A DNA stretch of 15,255 nt, from contig JABDBT010000060.1 of the NCBI GenBank assembly GCA_013288465.1, positions 187 to 15,441 of the forward strand. The letters are read 5' to 3'. The DNA is from Bacteroidota bacterium. Lineage in GTDB: Bacteria > Bacteroidota > Bacteroidia > Sphingobacteriales > Sphingobacteriaceae. Shown here in pieces: positions 14,803 through 15,255 of this stretch; the first letter of the stretch is position 1; every line of letters begins with the position of its first letter. A model generated the notes under the pieces. That model was not told where the DNA came from, made no database searches, and worked only from the letters and a program-made list of their open reading frames with translations. The translations under genes were made by a program, and so were the position numbers.

Positions 14803-15255
14803 TTACTTAGCGAATGCTTCCTCCAAAAGTTTAACAGCACCTGTAGTTAATAACAACTTGCCCGCGTTTAACACATCATAAGTGTTTAACTGGTCGGCTG
14901 TGATAACCTTGGTCCTTTTCAGGTTTCTGCTTGATAAATACACATTGTTATTTGCTGCAGGCAGTACTAATAATGTTTTCACATCACTAACACTTAAATC
15001 AGCAACTAACTGTATGTATGATTTAGTTTTGATAGCATCAAAGCTAAAATCTTCCAAAACAATGATATTGCTATCCTGCGCTTTGTATGATAAGGCTGAT
15101 TTACGTGCCAGTGATTTAAGTTTCTTGTTTAACTTGAAACTATAATCGCGTGGCTGCGGACCGAATACACGGCCACCACCATTAAACAATGGTGATTTTA
15201 CGCTACCTGCACGGGCACCGCCTGTACCTTTTTGTTTATATAATTTGCGGGTTGA
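14803..15255 (-). CDS. rplD: 50S ribosomal protein L4 (5' end outside the window)
   Basis: L4 reaches into the exit tunnel with a long loop and in E. coli represses the S10 operon. The visible 150 residues begin [20 protein letters not shown] and continue with [20 protein letters not shown], the conserved tunnel-loop region, to the end at [11 protein letters not shown]. The open frame runs through the window edge, and about 55-60 N-terminal residues are missing. A TTG at 15189 is an internal Leu codon, not a start. Confidence 0.96.
   Translation of the reverse strand, partial: STRKLYKQKGTGGARAGSVKSPLFNGGGRVFGPQPRDYSFKLNKKLKSLARKSALSYKAQDSNIIVLEDFSFDAIKTKSYIQLVADLSVSDVKTLLVLPAANNNVYLSSRNLKRTKVITADQLNTYDVLNAGKLLLTTGAVKLLEEAFAK

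Noticed and set aside
14802..14840. Upstream start for rplW
   Set aside because: It would overlap rplD by 38 nt and gives residues foreign to L23; the ATG at 14801 fits both spacing and family.

Overview
This window is the main ribosomal-protein supercluster (S10–spc–alpha order) of a Bacteroidota bacterium, most likely in the Sphingobacteriaceae (Mucilaginibacter/Pedobacter-like). The assignment rests on several things: moderate-to-low GC, the near absence of Shine-Dalgarno sequences, a candidate promoter with the Bacteroidota -7 box TAnnTTTG, map and infA lying between secY and rpmJ, a zinc-free L36, and long low-complexity tails on S3 and L17. Genus is inferred; no database search was possible.

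Layout. All ribosomal genes lie on the minus strand, so transcription runs from high to low coordinates. The order is rplD (5' end outside the window), rplW, rplB, rpsS, rplV, rpsC, rplP, rpmC, rpsQ, rplN, rplX, rplE, rpsN, rpsH, rplF, rplR, rpsE, rpmD, rplO, secY, map, infA, rpmJ, rpsM, rpsK, rpsD, rpoA, rplQ. Twenty-eight minus-strand genes are called, including two small ones (rpmD, rpmJ). Start codons were corrected for rpsN, rpmC and rplW. A hairpin terminator at 420-450 closes the cluster. Beyond it, a convergent plus-strand gene of unknown function occupies 1-409; its reading frame is broken at a T8 run. No stretch over 300 bases lacks a gene.

How it works together. The cluster supplies ribosome assembly proteins, initiation factor IF-1, the alpha subunit of RNA polymerase, the SecY translocation channel and methionine aminopeptidase. 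Transcription, initiation, N-terminal processing and export are therefore co-expressed with the ribosome. Most junctions are 0-20 nt or overlap. A candidate internal promoter upstream of infA could drive the distal half separately.

Main unexplained signal. Every gene-gene spacer longer than about 100 nt (six of them) carries the same architecture. A low-complexity arm starts 0-15 nt after the upstream stop codon and is matched by its inverted counterpart nearer the next start codon. The repeated word differs between spacers (TTTGAGA, GATTAGA, TTTCGGA, AGTTGTA and others), so these are not simply copies of one element. Together with a consensus AGGAGG ahead of rplF, rare in this phylum, and an Arg-Gly-Gly tail on S3, these are the parts most worth a second look.
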